Source: Symbiodinium natans (Eukaryota; Sar; Dinophyceae; Suessiales; Symbiodiniaceae). Taken from it: a stretch of 64,000 nucleotides of DNA. Location of the stretch: the NCBI GenBank assembly GCA_905221605.1, contig CAJNDS010002231.1, positions 389,001 through 453,000 on the forward strand. Reading direction: 5' to 3'. The stretch's first letter is position 1, and the number at the start of each line of letters is the position of its first letter. The notes beneath the pieces were generated by a model. The model ran no database searches, was not told the DNA's origin, and saw nothing but the letters and a program-made list of their open reading frames with translations. This document shows positions 1 through 9,214 of the stretch, piece after piece. The position numbers and the translations under genes were made by a program.

Positions 1-97
1 GAGTACCCTTTTTGGGGTTGGGTTACTTGATAACGGAACCTTTTTTGAACCAAAAAGCAAAAGAGAGCAGAAGGGTACCACTGGTGCACCAAGGGTC
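1..97. mobile_element. Introner family 1, truncated by window edge
   Basis: Right part of the same element as at 238-337: it carries the internal 'acttgataa.ggaacctt' block and ends in a TIR of the form CACCAAG at 87-93. The next four bases, ggtc (94-97), would be the target duplication; read on the minus strand they give a GA-type 5' splice site (GACC) after exon 98-237. The other end lies outside the window. Confidence 0.6.
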
Positions 98-237
98 GTG
101 TTTCACGTAACGGCGGATATTCTCCAGTGCTGATCGATAGAAGGGCCGGCCCGAACACACCAACGCGATCTGCTCCATCAGCGCCTTTGCCTCCGAGACT
201 TCGGCAAAAAGAGCACAGTAGATGGCTTCATTTTGGC
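98..237 (-). CDS. DUF4239/bestrophin-like membrane protein, downstream exon (partial)
   Basis: Minus-strand exon that continues the protein of 338-869. It reads QNEAIYCALFAEVSEAKALM, then EQIALVCSGRPFYRSALENI and RRYVKH. Start and end are fixed by two introners: the intron 238-337 is removed as GC-AG, giving TAC A|GC CAA AAT, so the reading frame runs LYS-QNEA. The helix-rich stretch after the membrane segments resembles the post-membrane part of DUF4239 (bestrophin-like) proteins of algae; that family call is from memory of the pattern and is tentative. The rest of the gene lies beyond position 1. Confidence 0.6.
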
Positions 238-337
238 CTTGGTAGCCCAGTCACCATTTTGCCCTTCTTTTGGTTAGTTACTTGATAAGGGAACCTTGAA
301 CCAACAAAGGGAAAAGGGTACCCATGTACCAAGTGGC
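238..337. mobile_element. Introner family 1 (intron of the DUF4239-like gene)
   Basis: A 100-bp intron made of TIRs CTTGGTAG...TACCAAG plus one copy of a 4-bp target duplication (tggc at 234-237 and 334-337). On the minus strand the intron starts GCCA (GC 5' splice site supplied by the duplication) and ends CCAAG (AG supplied by the TIR); the following exon starts G. Removing exactly this segment keeps the frame. Confidence 0.8.
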
Positions 338-869
338 TGTAAAGAGAGGTGTAAGAGTTCCCAGCGAGGATGGAGAAGAGCACGCTCATGAGGGCCAGGA
401 CGTTGCCCACGTAGCCTTGCGTCTCGTCGCTCAGCTCACCGATGGTTTTGGATCCCGTGAGGACCGTCCAGCACAGCCTCTGCGATGCCGGGAAAAGCAA
501 GTATGCGACCAGCCCGGTAAAGAGCGTCCAGAGTCCGACCCGGCACGTGGTTTTGATGATGTTGTGGCGCACAACGGAACGGAGGCGCGCCGCCTCATCG
601 AGGCCACTCCCCTCGGGAGTATTGACGGGGTCTGCCTTCACGGCTGAGCGCTGCAACTGCAGGCCCACCCTCCGGAGTTTTATCGATGAGACCAGCTTGC
701 AGGCGACAAGGCTCGCTACGGGCACTTCCCAGCGCAAAGGTCCTCGACTCACTCTTGTAGGCGTCTTCCGGATGAGATTCCTGGAGTCATCAAGTCCTTG
801 CCTGCGGTCTCGCGGCCATCCCGCCTCGGAAGCGTCAAACAAACTATGGCCACATGTAAAAAACCGCAA
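338..869 (-). CDS. DUF4239/bestrophin-like membrane protein, upstream exon (partial)
   Basis: Open on the minus strand from an ATG near 869, but I trust mainly the part below about 700. It contains two likely membrane segments, VGLWTLFTGLVAYLLF and YVGNVLALMSVLFSILAG, followed by NSYTSLYS at the splice junction. The residues between about 700 and 869 are basic and low in hydrophobicity and may be 5' UTR, signal region or intron. Role inferred only from the membrane layout and the downstream exon; an ion channel/transport role is a guess. Confidence 0.5.
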
Positions 870-1500
870 TCTTCAGCCTGTCAAAAGTAGGACGTCTAGC
901 AACGCACTACCCCAAACCTCTCGACCCTGCAAAATAAGACTGCTAGGCAGAGCAGGCACCCGCAAAACTGCTCCAAGACCCGGCGTGGGAGCCAGCATTC
1001 CCAAGCGCAAGCGGCTTTGGGAGGGCCACGCCCGGGTCCCACGAGGCGATGCTGGAAAGGATCTGTCGGTGCTTGACAAGTAGCCCCCAAGTTTATACGC
1101 GTCAGAATAGGCATATCTGCATTTTTCATATGGTTCAGCATGTGTCTACCCTGCTACCTTTACATGTGTCCTAGAATTGAGGCCCTTTGTTTCTGTATCA
1201 CCTCAATGCAGGTGAGCGTGCTTGGACAGCGTGACCTGAAGATACGGGGACGTTGTCAATCAGACATACTTGCCGTGACTGCAGTCAGCCACAACGGCCG
1301 CGGGTTCCAGCATCAAGCAGCAACGTCCATTGTAGATGCTGCGAGGCCTTCTTGAAAGCTGCTACTGCTGACATGCCGACACTGGACAATTGGGACAACT
1401 GTCCACACGTCCAAGGCAACTGCCCGCCCGCCTGAAGAAGCAGTAGCTCTTCAGAGCGCCAGTCTGCTTGCCTCATCGCTTGCGTGCGTTAGGCTCTAGG
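870..1500. other. No assignable gene; low-repeat DNA
   Basis: About 600 bp with few telomeric repeats. Several short frames are open on both strands, none with recognisable motifs. It could hold the 5' region of the DUF4239-like gene (minus strand) or a small exon. Confidence 0.3.
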
Positions 1501-2380
1501 GTTTAGGTTTGGGGTCTAGGGGTTAGGCCAGAGGTCATGCCCGCCAACAAAGCCCAAGAATCCGGCGTGAGCCTTTGAACTATGCCTGCCGCCACCAAAG
1601 TTGCCGCCTCTGGTATTCACAGACTCCGGGAACCCTAAACCTAAACCCTAAACCTTAGAAACCCTAAACCCTAAACCCTACCCTAACCCCGCCCCCCCCC
1701 CTCCGACGAACCGCATCTCCTGGCCCATATCAACCCAGGAGCTTCCATATCCGGAACAAGACCTTCAAGCAAGGGACTCCAATACCCATTAACTAAGGAA
1801 TATTCCCTAAGATATAAAGGGGTTCCTTATATTATATGGTTCAAAGGAATATTCCTGTAAACATAAGAGGGTTCCTTATATGGCATGAAGGAATATTCCT
1901 TAAAATTAAGAGGGTTCCTTGTATAGAGGGTTCCTTCTTATGGTTTAAAGGAATATTCCTAGCTACCCATTCCAGGTCCTGTAAGCAAGGGCCAGTTGCG
2001 GCTCCACTCCCGGATGATGGGATGTGCAATTCCCCGGTTCATGGCCAGCCAAGGAATGTGGCAGCGTTCCTGAGAAGTCTGAGGGGATGTGGGGTTGGAG
2101 ACCTTTCCTGGTCAGGGTTGAGGGTTTATAGGGCTTGAGGTTAATAAGCCCTGCTCCCTAAACCCTACAAAGTTGAGTGGATCAGCGTGACGCAAAAAGA
2201 CGCGCCATTGGACTGCAATCCCGAAAGCCCAGACTATGGCTTGCTTGTTGATGTCTGCCTCACTGCCCCCAAGCCTTACCACCTAAACCCTTTTTGCATC
2301 CCAGGTCTCTAAGAAGCCAGCCGGGCTAGATGTACAGTTACTCAAGCCCCAGGCGCACCTAAACCCTAAAAAAACCCTCC

Positions 2381-2412
<32 letters not shown>

Positions 2413-2960
2413 GCCGCTTGCTGACTGTCAGGCCTGAACGAACGCAATGCTCTCAACTTTTGTGATTGTTTTTCCCCACCCTCGGTGTGCGGTTGTTGGA
2501 TTTTAAACTCAACTCTTCTCCTCGCCCGGAACTTTTTTCTCGCCCGGTCTACTCCTCGCCCCAGACTCCCTGGAGTACCCAACCCCAAAGTGTCCCTGGA
2601 GTGCCCAACTCTAGAGTGTCCCTAGATTGCCGAGTCTTCGTGGAGTGCCCAACCTCCCCGGAGTGCCCAGAGTCTCCTCTCCCTGAAATGCCCCCAGAGT
2701 GCCCAGTTTCAGAGTCTCCCTGAAATGCCCAACCCCAAACTCTCCCTGGAGTGCCCAACCCCAGAGTGTCCCCGGAGTGCCAAACCCGGCAACAGCCATC
2801 ACCTCATGTTAGGTTTAGGGTTTATACATATGTGGGGTGTAGGGCTTAGGGCTTATAGCGTTCTTTAGCTCTGTCGTTTGGTTCAAAGGGGCTTCGAAAA
2901 AGGGAAGCTAACCCCCCCCCCCCACCAAAAAAAAGGAATAAGGGCCTACTCTGGGTCCTG
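1500..2960. repeat. Repeat-rich block: telomeric arrays, palindromic element, minisatellite
   Basis: Contains TTTAGGG/CCCTAAA runs, then at about 1762-1975 a palindromic element with four copies of 'aaggaatattcc' alternating with 'gggttcctt', a CT-run near 2390, and at 2565-2785 a degenerate minisatellite of about 30 bp built on 'ggagtgcccaacccc'. I see no convincing exon. Confidence 0.6.
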
Positions 2961-2965
2961 GACAA

Positions 2966-3301
2966 GGTTTAGGGCTGATAAACTATCAACACATGAACTC
3001 CACCAATACCGTTAGCCGCTAGCTGCGACACCATGCATGAAGGTGTCGTGGGGTCGACCCTCTGCGACAGTAGCAAGCCTGAAGGCTCTTTGCAATAGCG
3101 TGCTCGCAACTTAGCACCCTCTGGCTTGGAGGTGAAGTTCTTCTTTGGGCGTGCTCCTGAAGCCGGTACTGTTTTTAGAGGCAGCCAAGCATCGTTGATG
3201 TCATCGAAACAGCAGACAATCTCCTTCTGCTTGTCCGCGATGGGACAGTGATTCTGGAGCTTGGACTTGTGCGCTCGCCAGACCGCCTGCCGCGCAAAGA
3301 C
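2966..3301 (-). CDS. GT32-like glycosyltransferase copy I, downstream exon
   Basis: Minus-strand frame open from a probable AG|G acceptor near 3300 to a TAA near 2966. It carries HCPIADKQKEIVCCFDD, then INDAWLPLK. The same motif recurs at about 17.5 kb as HCPLSDKSKEIVCCFDD, about 14.3 kb away, in the same order relative to the other GT32 landmarks. The part after about 3150 (ARPKKNFTSKPEGAKLRARY and on) may be read-through into an intron. No ATG expected, as it is an internal exon. Confidence 0.55.
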
Positions 3302-3312
3302 CGCAACCCATC

Positions 3313-3600
<288 letters not shown>

Positions 3601-3637
3601 CTCCTGCCTCTCCAGCCACTAAACCCCAAACCCTCCT

Positions 3638-3760
3638 GTAGGGGGTAGGATCAGGGGGACCCTTGGGGATATAGACCCTCTGAATAAGGTCCCTGTTTAA
3701 GAGAGCCAGAAGAGGGTTAAGAAGGGGTTCCCTTTTGAGGGTCCCCCTTATCCTACCTAC
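3638..3760. mobile_element. Inverted-repeat introner-like element
   Basis: Ends are inverted copies: GTAGGGGGTAGGATCAGGGG at the left and the complement of GTAGGTAGGATAAGGGGGAC at the right, with a further imperfect inverted arm inside. It directly abuts the exon at 3764-3848, as expected of an intron-forming element. Confidence 0.65.
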
Positions 3761-3763
3761 GAT

Positions 3764-3848
3764 CCTGGGCCTTGAAATACACGCTCTTGCGCGGGCCGGC
3801 TACCACGGCGGGGTTGAACTGGTCCGTGCAAACGCCATCGGATTCCTC
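3764..3848 (-). CDS. GT32-like glycosyltransferase copy I, exon
   Basis: Reads QEESDGVCTDQFNPAVVAGP then RKSVYFKAQD. Aligns with the copy II exon at 17705-17800 (SFSSNFIAGRKGSVFMKE): the shared pattern is D.F..N..(A)G.RKSV, a position where GT32 enzymes usually have an N/F-rich loop followed by a hydrophobic helix. Exon start probably at CTTGAAG|G. Confidence 0.5.
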
Positions 3849-4407
3849 TTGCCTTCAAGCGTTCGCTTTCACCTAAGCCCTCAAACCCTAAACCCTCAAC
3901 TCTGAACCCTTTTTGAGCAACGGGCTAAACCCTAAACCCTAAACCCTAAACCCTTAAACCCTTAAACCCTTAAACCCTAAACCCTAAACCCTAAACCCTA
4001 AACCCTAAACCCTAAACCCTAAGTCTCCCCAGGCTTCTCCCGCTCGCTATGGACACCTACAAGCCATGAGGGGCCCGTGTGGTAGGGCCCGAGATTCTGT
4101 GTAGGGTTTGTCGTTTAGGGTTTAGGGCTTAGGGTTATGGGAACGCAGGGCTTGTCTCTTCCACAACTTGGAGATTCAGACTTTTGGGCTCAGGGGTTTA
4201 GGGTCTAGGAGTTGGGGTTTTGGGTTGGGGTCAGTCGACCCCAATCCCCACAACTCCTGACCAGAGTTGACAAGCATCACCTGAACATGTTGATAATTTC
4301 CAAACCCACCTGGAGAAGCTCCGCAACCTTCATATCCCCATGATTTTGGGGGGGAACATCCTCTCTGTGCACCCTAAACCCTAAACCCTAAATCCTAAAC
4401 CCTAAAC

Positions 4408-4497
4408 CCTAAAGCGCCCAAGATGCGAGGAGACCAGGTCGAACTCCTCCTTAGTCCAAGGGCCGACGATGCAGTTACCCCTCCTTGCTCTTTTCTT
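4408..4497 (-). CDS. GT32-like glycosyltransferase copy I, probable exon
   Basis: Minus-strand peptide NCIVGPWTKEEFDLVSSHLG followed by RF, between a telomeric array and a telomeric-like block. Its position between the DXD exon (5.5 kb) and the RKSV exon (3.8 kb) fits the segment that in copy II reads VVDRLADHDLVSYAT. No diagnostic residue, so gene membership is by position. Confidence 0.4.
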
Positions 4498-4894
4498 TAT
4501 GCCCCAGGATTTCGGGTTTAGGGATACTAGGGTTTAGGGTTTAGGGATACTAGGGTTTAGGTTTTAGGGATACTAGGGTTTAGGGTTTGGGGTTCAGGTT
4601 TGGGGACACTAGGACCCAGAGTAGGCCCCGATTCCCTTGCTTTGGGGCTTAGGCTCCCGTGGAGCCCATTTAAACCAAAAAAAGGTGCCCTTTTTTGTTG
4701 CTAGGTTCCTCTTGGTTCTAGATGATACAGTAGTATGAACGTACTATACCGCGCCCTAAAATACTAATGCTGCTCACAAATCCCCGAAAAGTCCCAGATG
4801 ATAATCCCCCAAGATTGGCCCTGTACTGCCTTTGCAATGCTGCAAGGAAGAACATGTTTTTTCGATTCTTTGGAGGCTCTTAAGCAATTTCGTA

Positions 4895-4989
4895 CTACTA
4901 TTTGCTTAAGAATCCACCAAAAAACCCAAAAAACAAGAATGTTTTGTTTGGTTTTCTTGGGGGGGGGGGGTTCTCAAGCAATAAGTAGC
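4895..4989. mobile_element. Introner family 4
   Basis: Ends ACTATTTGCTTAAGAATCC...GGTTCTCAAGCAATAAGTAG form an imperfect TIR. A solo right-hand end of the same family (ggctcttaagcaatttcgtac) lies immediately to the left at about 4874. Other family members: 20.65, 28.35, 30.19, 34.8 and 50.51 kb. Confidence 0.6.
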
Positions 4990-5088
4990 AAAACCCTAAA
5001 CCCTAATAGGGTCTACCCTAAGCCCATCTAGACCCTAAGAACCCAAGGTCTTGGAGGGCTACTTGGAGGCGCAAACCCAATCTAGTTA

Positions 5089-5411
5089 ATCCGAGCATCT
5101 GTTTAATTAATACCCCCACATTTAAAGAGATTTTTTTCGGCCGGAAGCCCGCCGGAAGACTACTTTCCATTAGGGTGGATTTCGTATGGGGCAAACCCGC
5201 GACATTTAAAGAAATTATTTTGGGGGGTTCAAAAATCTGTCGGCAGGCTTCTTGTTTTGCTTGCGGAGATGCGAAGCTACAGCACCTCAGGGATCTGCAG
5301 CCTATTGTTTTTAATAGAGAATCAATGCAGGGCCATGGTCCAATTATTGCGGAACCATGCCTTCCTTATTGTGGGGGGGGGGACCCCCCCCAATTAAGCA
5401 GATGCTCGGAT
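5089..5411. mobile_element. TA-duplicating MITE, copy 1
   Basis: A 323-bp element whose ends are inverted copies (ATCCGAGCATCTG... and its complement), flanked by TA on both sides (5087-5088 and 5412-5413). It has no long ORF of its own; the plus frame through it is not conserved in copy 2. TA duplication and short TIRs are the hallmarks of Tc1/mariner-type non-autonomous elements. Copy 2 lies at 42913-43245. Confidence 0.85.
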
Positions 5412-5511
5412 TATATCCTACTTAGAGGACTTACGGGGCTAAGTACAGTTCTAAATGGGGTTATACCTGCCCTGACGCAAGTAGGAGCTTTCTTCTCAAC
5501 ACCTGCTGTGG

Positions 5512-5574
5512 TTTTTTTTGCGGCCTCGCCACCGTCTTCTTGAAGAGGGCCTCGATGTCCTGGGTCATCAGCAC
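5512..5574 (-). CDS. GT32-like glycosyltransferase copy I, exon after the DXD motif
   Basis: Reads VLMTQDIEALFKKTVARP. Joined to 5684-5773 across a 109-bp GC-AG intron (5575-5683, containing CCCTAAA repeats), it gives GGIFIEPD-VLMTQDIEALF, the layout of GT32 proteins (GG.(Y/F).(D/E).D followed by a short strand and helix). The 3' limit of the exon is uncertain. Confidence 0.6.
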
Positions 5575-5683
5575 CTTTTAGGGGCGATTTTCCCAGAGAC
5601 CCTACGTAAGCCCTAAGCCCTAAACCCTAAACCCTAAACCCTCCGCGACGCCCATGGCTCCCACAAAACCGCGACCGAGGCGC

Positions 5684-5773
5684 ATCCGGTTCGATGAAGA
5701 TGCCGCCGTTGTTGTAGACGAGGCCCCATTTGATGAAGTCGGCCCGGGCCTGCGAACACCAGGGGCGGAATTC
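5684..5773 (-). CDS. GT32-like glycosyltransferase copy I, DXD exon
   Basis: Reads EFRPWCSQARADFIKWGLVY then NNGGIFIEPD. In the GT32 (Gly_transf_sug) family the core is an acidic R(A/S)D..R...L...GG.Y.D.D block that binds the nucleotide sugar and metal; here ARADF...GLVYNNGGIFIEPD matches except that the first Asp of DXD is Glu. This would make a Golgi or cytoplasmic sugar transferase. Starts at AAG|G and ends before GCGCC, a GC donor. Copy II equivalents are at 20.1 and 18.5 kb. Confidence 0.65.
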
Positions 5774-6064
5774 CTTACACCTCGGTTTGGACAATTCTAG
5801 GGTTTAGGGTTTAGGGTTTAGGCTTTAGGGGAATGAGCTGAAGGAGAAGAAAGGTCACCCTTTCTGGTTTAACTAGGTCTATGCAAGGGTTTAAGGCTGT
5901 AAGGGCACCACTGGGCGTCCTAAGGTCTGAAGGCCATGCTGTCGGCACAGAAGTCTTACGCCTGAGGCGGACAGCCACCGTAAAACCTTGCAACCTCTAC
6001 AAGGGTTTAGGGTTTAGGGTTTAGGGTTTAGGGTTTAGGGTTTAGGGTTTTGAGCTTCACAGAC

Positions 6065-6160
6065 TACACAACGCAGCCTCCGGATAAGGAAGTCGAAAGA
6101 ACTCTTCTGGAACATCCGGAACCTGGGCATTTGTTTGCGGCTGATGATTGCCCATAGAAG
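6065..6160 (-). CDS. GT32-like gene copy I, upstream exon
   Basis: Contains NAQVPDVPEEFFRLPYPEAA. Copy II has AVVRIPDMPEEFFRFPYHAA at 20.37-20.44 kb, again about 14.3 kb away. The exon is separated from 6196-6310 by a short telomeric array flanked by an imperfect direct duplication (6143-6164 versus 6196-6217). Confidence 0.55.
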
Positions 6161-6164
6161 TGCC

Positions 6165-6195
6165 TAGACCCCATACCCTAAACCCTAAACCCTAA
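6165..6195. repeat. Short telomeric insertion between duplicated exon ends
   Basis: CCCTAAA units bounded by 22-bp direct copies that match at 19 of 22 positions (6143-6164 and 6196-6217). Both copies belong to open minus-strand coding frames, so the array probably acts as, or lies in, an intron made by duplication of its target. Confidence 0.6.
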
Positions 6196-6310
6196 GATGA
6201 TTGCCCATGGTCGTGCCTTATCTTATAAGCTTTCAGGTATTCAAGATCAGGGTGGAGCTCACAGTGGTTGAGGGGCTTGCTGCGGGCTTGCTGCGGGCTT
6301 CGAACCCCTT
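6196..6310 (-). CDS. GT32-like gene copy I, upstream exon
   Basis: Reads SKPLNHCELHPDLEYLKAYK then IRHDHGQSS. A similar pattern (HP.(W/L).Y) is normal in GT32 proteins upstream of the DXD block, where the family has 'NPDWEY'. An 11-bp tandem repeat (gcttgctgcgg) lies at its 5' end. Family placement rests on this pattern and on position. Confidence 0.45.
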
Positions 6311-6499
6311 CAGCACCCCCGAATCGTAAATCCGGGTTCAGGATTTAGGAATAAAACCTAAACCCCAAACTGCTTGAGGGTCTAGATGCCCGAGTCGACA
6401 GGCTACCCTGGTTTTCTGGAACGCCGCAATTACTCCTAAACCCTTAGCCCAAACAGTAACCCTAAACCCGAAACCCTAGAGCCCAAGCGAGATCCCTGT

Positions 6500-6700
6500 T
6501 TTTAGGTGGGGACGGGTCTACTTTGTGAAGAGCTGGCATCGTAGAACAAGAAAAAAACCAAGTCACCAAAGGCAACGGTGATTAGTTGCCCGGTCCTTGG
6601 GGTGTCTCGGGTCACCCCAAACCCTAAACCCTAAACCCTAAACCCTAAACCCTAAACCCTAAACCCTAAACCCTAAGGTGTCTCGGGTCACAATTCCTTA
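6500..6700 (-). CDS. Unassigned exon interrupted by a duplicated-target telomeric array
   Basis: Minus-strand IVTRDTPRTGQLITVAFG then DLVFFLFYDASS, with a hydrophobic stretch. The frame enters from 6677-6695, is interrupted by the array 6616-6676, and resumes at 6601-6615, which repeats the same 15 bases. Either copy gives V-T-R-D-T in frame, so splicing out array plus one copy restores a continuous exon. Confidence 0.5.
6616..6676. repeat. Telomeric array with perfect 15-bp flanking duplication
   Basis: 61 bp of CCCTAAA units between two identical 15-mers ggtgtctcgggtcac at 6601-6615 and 6677-6691. Confidence 0.85.
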
Positions 6701-6781
6701 AGCTGGGCCTGAAGCTGTAGTCATTAAGGGATGGAAGGAGGGACACCTAGGATGGGCCCTCAATCTTATTCCCCTAAATCT

Positions 6782-6899
6782 TACAGTAAACTCCAAAAAG
6801 TTGCAACATCCTTATCCCAATACCCCAAAAGGTATACTAAAGGGAATCACAGCCCTAATCATCCTTAAATCATGCTCCAACCTTTCTGGAGTTTACCGT
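6782..6899. mobile_element. Introner family 8, copy 1
   Basis: Starts TACAGTAAACTCCAAAAAG and ends in the inverted form CTTTCTGGAGTTTACCGT. The same 118-123 bp element is at 12774-12896; the interior (ggtatactA.AGGGAATC.CAG) is also conserved. No coding capacity. Confidence 0.75.
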
Positions 6900-7402
6900 G
6901 CTTCTCCAACAACCAAGGCAACCAAAAAACTTTTTTGTTCCGAGTAAATAAGGATACCCAGAAAGTTAGAAGTTCTACGATGGGCTAAGTAAGATAGAAC
7001 CCCTGTGCACCTGTTAAAAATGTACACCTGATATAGTCCCCTCCGTTAGCCCCTTGAGCTGAAAGTGGAGGGTTTAGGGTTTAGGGTTTAGGGTTTAGGG
7101 TTTAGGGGTTAGGGGTTAGGGTTCGGTCCTAAACCCCAAGCCCTTGAACCTTCGGGAGGGGCCAGCGTGGTGAGATTTGGAATTCAGCTGAGCTTCGTGT
7201 TCTCGGACCTCGCAAGCTTTAGGGCGTTTGGGGTTTAGAGCCTGGTTTAGGGTTTAGGGTTTAGGGTTTCAGGCAGGAACGCAGGCCTAAACTTTAAACT
7301 TCGAATGAGACCCCCGAACGATATTGCGGGGGGTGGGGGGATCTGGCAGCTGTAGGGCTTCGAGCTTCAGATTTCGGTACCCCGAAACCCTATACCCTAA
7401 AC

Positions 7403-7480
7403 CCTACAACCCTAAACCCTAAACCCTAAACCCTAAACCCTAAACCCTAAACCCTAAACCCTAAACCCTAAACCCTAACC
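7403..7480. repeat. Interstitial telomeric array
   Basis: Eleven tandem CCCTAAA units, no mismatch, in the opposite orientation to the TTTAGGG run at 7070-7112. Confidence 0.95.
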
Positions 7481-7541
7481 CCTAAACCCATACCCACTTC
7501 CACAAAGCGCTAACAGAGTGGGGCTGGGCGAGACCACAACA

Positions 7542-7655
7542 CTTGGCAGCCCAGGAACCATATTGTAATGTGGGATTTTGGGGCTGGGTAATTTTTTAAG
7601 GGAATCCTTGATGAAGCACAAAAAAATTGCAAAAGGCTACCGCGAGGCTACCAAG
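7542..7655. mobile_element. Introner family 1 with AACA target duplication
   Basis: TIRs CTTGGCAGCCC...GGCTACCAAG flanked by aaca (7538-7541 and 7656-7659). Here the duplication does not create a GC/GA/GT donor on the minus strand, so it may lie inside another intron or use a distant splice site. Confidence 0.7.
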
Positions 7656-7659
7656 AACA

Positions 7660-8035
7660 TGTTCTATCACGCAGAATTGCGTGGCTGGGACGGGGGAGCT
7701 CCACCTTGCTCTGACCAGCGATCTGCAGCCCTCAGCCTATGGACCTTGTAGGCCAACAAATCCGGCCCAAGTCCCTAAAACCCCTTAAAACCCTTCTGTG
7801 AGTTTTGAGACAAATTCTAAGCCCTAAACCTTAAACCTCAAACCGTAAACCTCAAACCCCAAACCCTAAACCCCAAACCCTGAACTCGGTTCCTCATACA
7901 AACGCTGAAACACAAACTGCTCCCGAAAAGGTGGCCCCTTACTCTCCTGCAGCCCAAGCACATTGGCCAAGGTCACCAGCCTTTGCTTTTTCGTCATCGG
8001 CTCCCCGATAGTACTACCCCATCCCCCTTGAAGGC
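7660..8035 (-). CDS. Two unassigned exons
   Basis: 7665-7760 reads GPDLLAYKVHRLRAADRWSE; 7885-8035 reads STIGEPMTKKQRLVTLANVL then GLQESKGPPFREQFVFQRLY. Both are open on the minus strand for 30-50 codons with balanced composition, separated by a telomeric block at 7800-7885. They lie upstream of the GT32-like exons and may be its N-terminal part. No family recognised. Confidence 0.45.
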
Positions 8036-8224
8036 AATCGCTCTTGGGGATTGGGGTTAGGGGTTAAGGGGTGTAGGGTTTGGGGGGAGTAGAAGTAGTA
8101 GGGGTGATCCCCCTAAACCCTAAACCCCAAACTCTCTAAACACTGAACCCTAAACCCTAAACCCTAAACCCTAAACACTAAACCCTAAACCCTAGACCCG
8201 CCAAAAACTCCCTAAACCTGCCCA

Positions 8225-8325
8225 GCAACACTGGCTCACCACATGCCCGGGCATTGCGCCGCCACGATTCGACGTTCAGGCGCAGGTAGAGGGGCCCCAA
8301 GCCCTGCTGTCTGGGTTTTGCCAAA
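8225..8325 (-). CDS. GT32-like gene copy I, N-terminal exon
   Basis: Reads RQQGLGPLYLRLNVESWRRN then ARACGEPVLLG. The copy II counterpart at 22140-22205 reads EEYPGVAPLYARLNVEVIA; shared core G..PLY.RLNVE. The exon 5' end lies in a 26-bp sequence that is duplicated on the far side of a telomeric array (8300-8325 and 8397-8422). Confidence 0.55.
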
Positions 8326-8396
8326 TAGGGTTTAGGGTTTAGGGTTCAGGGTTTAGGGTTTAGGGTTTAGGGTTCAGGGTTCAGGGTTCAGGGTTC
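8326..8396. repeat. Telomeric array with 26-bp flanking duplication
   Basis: TTTAGGG/TTCAGGG units between two identical 26-bp copies starting agccctgctgtctgggtt. The copy at 8300-8325 is part of the coding frame of the adjacent exon. Confidence 0.85.
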
Positions 8397-8834
8397 AGCC
8401 CTGCTGTCTGGGTTTTGCCAAAAGTAGTTTGGGGTTTCGGGTTTAGGGTTTCCCAAAGAAGCCCTAGAACCCAAAAAACCCAAAGGCCGAAAACCATTTG
8501 AAAAGAGAGGGATGTATATGTATATATATATATATAACCTGCAACCCTAAACCCCCAAAAAAGCCTACCCCCAATAAAGCTTAAAACCTAAAAAACAAAC
8601 GAACCCACTCCAAGGCTCCTTTCGGGTATCGGGTTTGAAGGTTTCGGGTCTGGGGACTTGAGGTTTGGGGATGGGACATGAGAAGCTACGGTTTAGGGCT
8701 TAAGGGTTAAGGCTTTAAGGGTTAGTAGAGCTAGTCGGGTTTATGGGGTTTAGGTTTATGTAGGGTCGAGGGTGTAAGCTTAAGGTGGCCAAGTTGTAGA
8801 CCGCAGACGAAGGGGGGGGGGGGGGGGGGGGGCT

Positions 8835-8930
8835 TGTCGCAAGTCAGGCTCGGGACCTCGTACTCCCAGTAGGTGTAGATCCTGCACTCGGGAGCAGCTC
8901 GTGTGGCCTCAGGATTAGAAGTAATCGAGG
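8835..8930 (-). CDS. Unassigned exon
   Basis: Reads TSNPEATRAAPECRIYTYWE then YEVPSLTCDKP on the minus strand. Ends at a G-tract (8813-8832). No family recognised. Confidence 0.4.
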
Positions 8931-9214
8931 AAAGGAGGGACTGAGACCCTGTAGGGGAGACTTGGGGGGGGGTTTTGTAGGGGCTACACTATAAGGTATA
9001 ATGAGGGGTTCTATAAGGGAATAAGATTAAGGTCAATTCTAGGGGTCCCTCCTTATACCCTTGAATAGAAGGGTGTAGGGCTCCGGATTCCATCAGAAAG
9101 CTGCCACAATTTTAGGTCAACCCCCTGCTCAGGGTTCTTAGGGAACCAACGTAACAAACCAGCTGGCTTGGAGCTAAACCCTAAACCCCCAACCCTAAAC
9201 TCGGCATGGTTAAA

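Noticed and set aside
4255-4350. Possible reverse-transcriptase fragment (SPEHVDNFQTHLEKLRNLHI, plus)
   Set aside because: Vaguely like the strand/helix after a retroelement YxDD box, but too short, no catalytic residues and no neighbouring RT sequence.
5175-5543. Plus ORF of 122 codons
   Set aside because: Runs through MITE copy 1 and is not conserved in frame in copy 2; the right-hand part overlaps a GT32-like exon on minus.
7542-7655. GC-AG intron like the other family 1 copies
   Set aside because: The AACA duplication gives no GC, GA or GT donor on the minus strand, so it is listed only as an element.
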